From Fusarium oxysporum f. sp. lycopersici 4287 (Eukaryota > Ascomycota > Sordariomycetes > Hypocreales > Nectriaceae), in the NCBI RefSeq assembly GCF_000149955.1, contig NC_030991.1, positions 1,715,554 through 1,779,553 on the forward strand: a DNA stretch of 64,000 nucleotides. Reading direction: 5' to 3'. A model generated the notes under the pieces. The model made no database searches. It saw only the letters and a program-made list of their open reading frames with translations, and was not told where the DNA came from. Shown here piece by piece: positions 63,818-64,000 of this stretch (position 1 is its first letter; the number at the start of each line of letters is the position of its first letter). The translations under genes were made by a program, and so were the position numbers.

Positions 63818-64000
63818 TACCATGCAGTACCCACCTGCCGTACGTACCCACCTACCGTACAGCAAAAAGAAAATTCCCCCATACAGAATGCTATTTTTCA
63901 ACCATATGTTGAAAATTCACCAAAAATAAAACCCGTGAAATGATTTTCGAATTTCGTTTTAGAATAAAGTAGATTTTAATATTTTCGCGGTATTTTGACT
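63818..64000 (+). mobile_element. Left end of a Fot element, runs off the window
   Basis: After TA (63818-63819) the sequence is CCATGCAGTACCCACCTGCC, a second CCCACCTACCGT unit, CAGCAAAAAG and CCCCCATACAGAATGCTA. It matches the terminal repeat of the element at 36572-38765 almost base for base. The transposase must lie beyond 64000. Confidence 0.88.

Overview
The window reads as a transposon-rich, gene-sparse stretch of a filamentous ascomycete (Pezizomycotina) chromosome. The basis is short GT-AG introns of 45-70 bp, often with a CTAAC/CTAAT branch site, a host gene set typical of plant- or soil-associated fungi, and Tad-type LINE, Copia, Fot1/pogo, hAT and piggyBac-like elements, several with C-to-T type nonsense changes that look like repeat-induced point mutation (RIP). 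All names come from motifs I recognise by reading; nothing was searched.

Layout. 0-5 kb: a LINE ORF1 remnant, a small secreted LysM plus chitin-binding protein, and a sodium/neurotransmitter-symporter gene with a 1-nt frame break. 6.7-8.6 kb: a pogo-type transposase. 10.9-13.5 kb: a 759-bp hAT MITE directly in front of an intact GH79 beta-glucuronidase gene. 14.9-16 kb: a broken TolB-like propeller gene cut off by a Fot fragment. 16.3-17.4 kb: an alpha-arrestin with two PY motifs. 18.9-29 kb: a nested pile, namely a Tad-type LINE on the minus strand split by a Copia element with identical LTRs (19.8-24.7 kb) and by a 327-bp hAT MITE (26.1-26.4 kb), joined at its 5' side to a hAT transposase remnant. 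30-32 kb: a LaeA-like methyltransferase. 33.1-38.8 kb: a hAT MITE, a piggyBac-like element with one stop codon, OrsD-like fragments and a complete but RIP-like-damaged Fot element. 39.3-44.5 kb: a GNAT acetyltransferase, a rhodopsin-domain membrane protein and an amino-acid/GABA-type permease. 44.7-46.1 kb: a TA-rich tract, a MITE related to the piggyBac-like element and another OrsD-like fragment. 48.6-49.9 kb: a second rhodopsin-domain gene. 54.0-55.6 kb: a calpain-like protein with Ser in place of the catalytic Cys and a duplicated N-terminal module. 57-60 kb: a complete pogo-type element with an open 785-codon transposase. 60-64 kb: an NmrA-like pseudogene, a decayed Fot element, a LINE 3' fragment and the left end of another Fot element.

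The host genes do not form an obvious pathway or biosynthetic cluster. The strongest theme is layered transposition. Old elements carry CAG-to-TAG and TGG-to-TAG/TGA changes, while the Copia element and the 57-60 kb element look young. Insertions sit in or next to host genes (GH79 promoter, TolB-like 3' end, OrsD-like gene).
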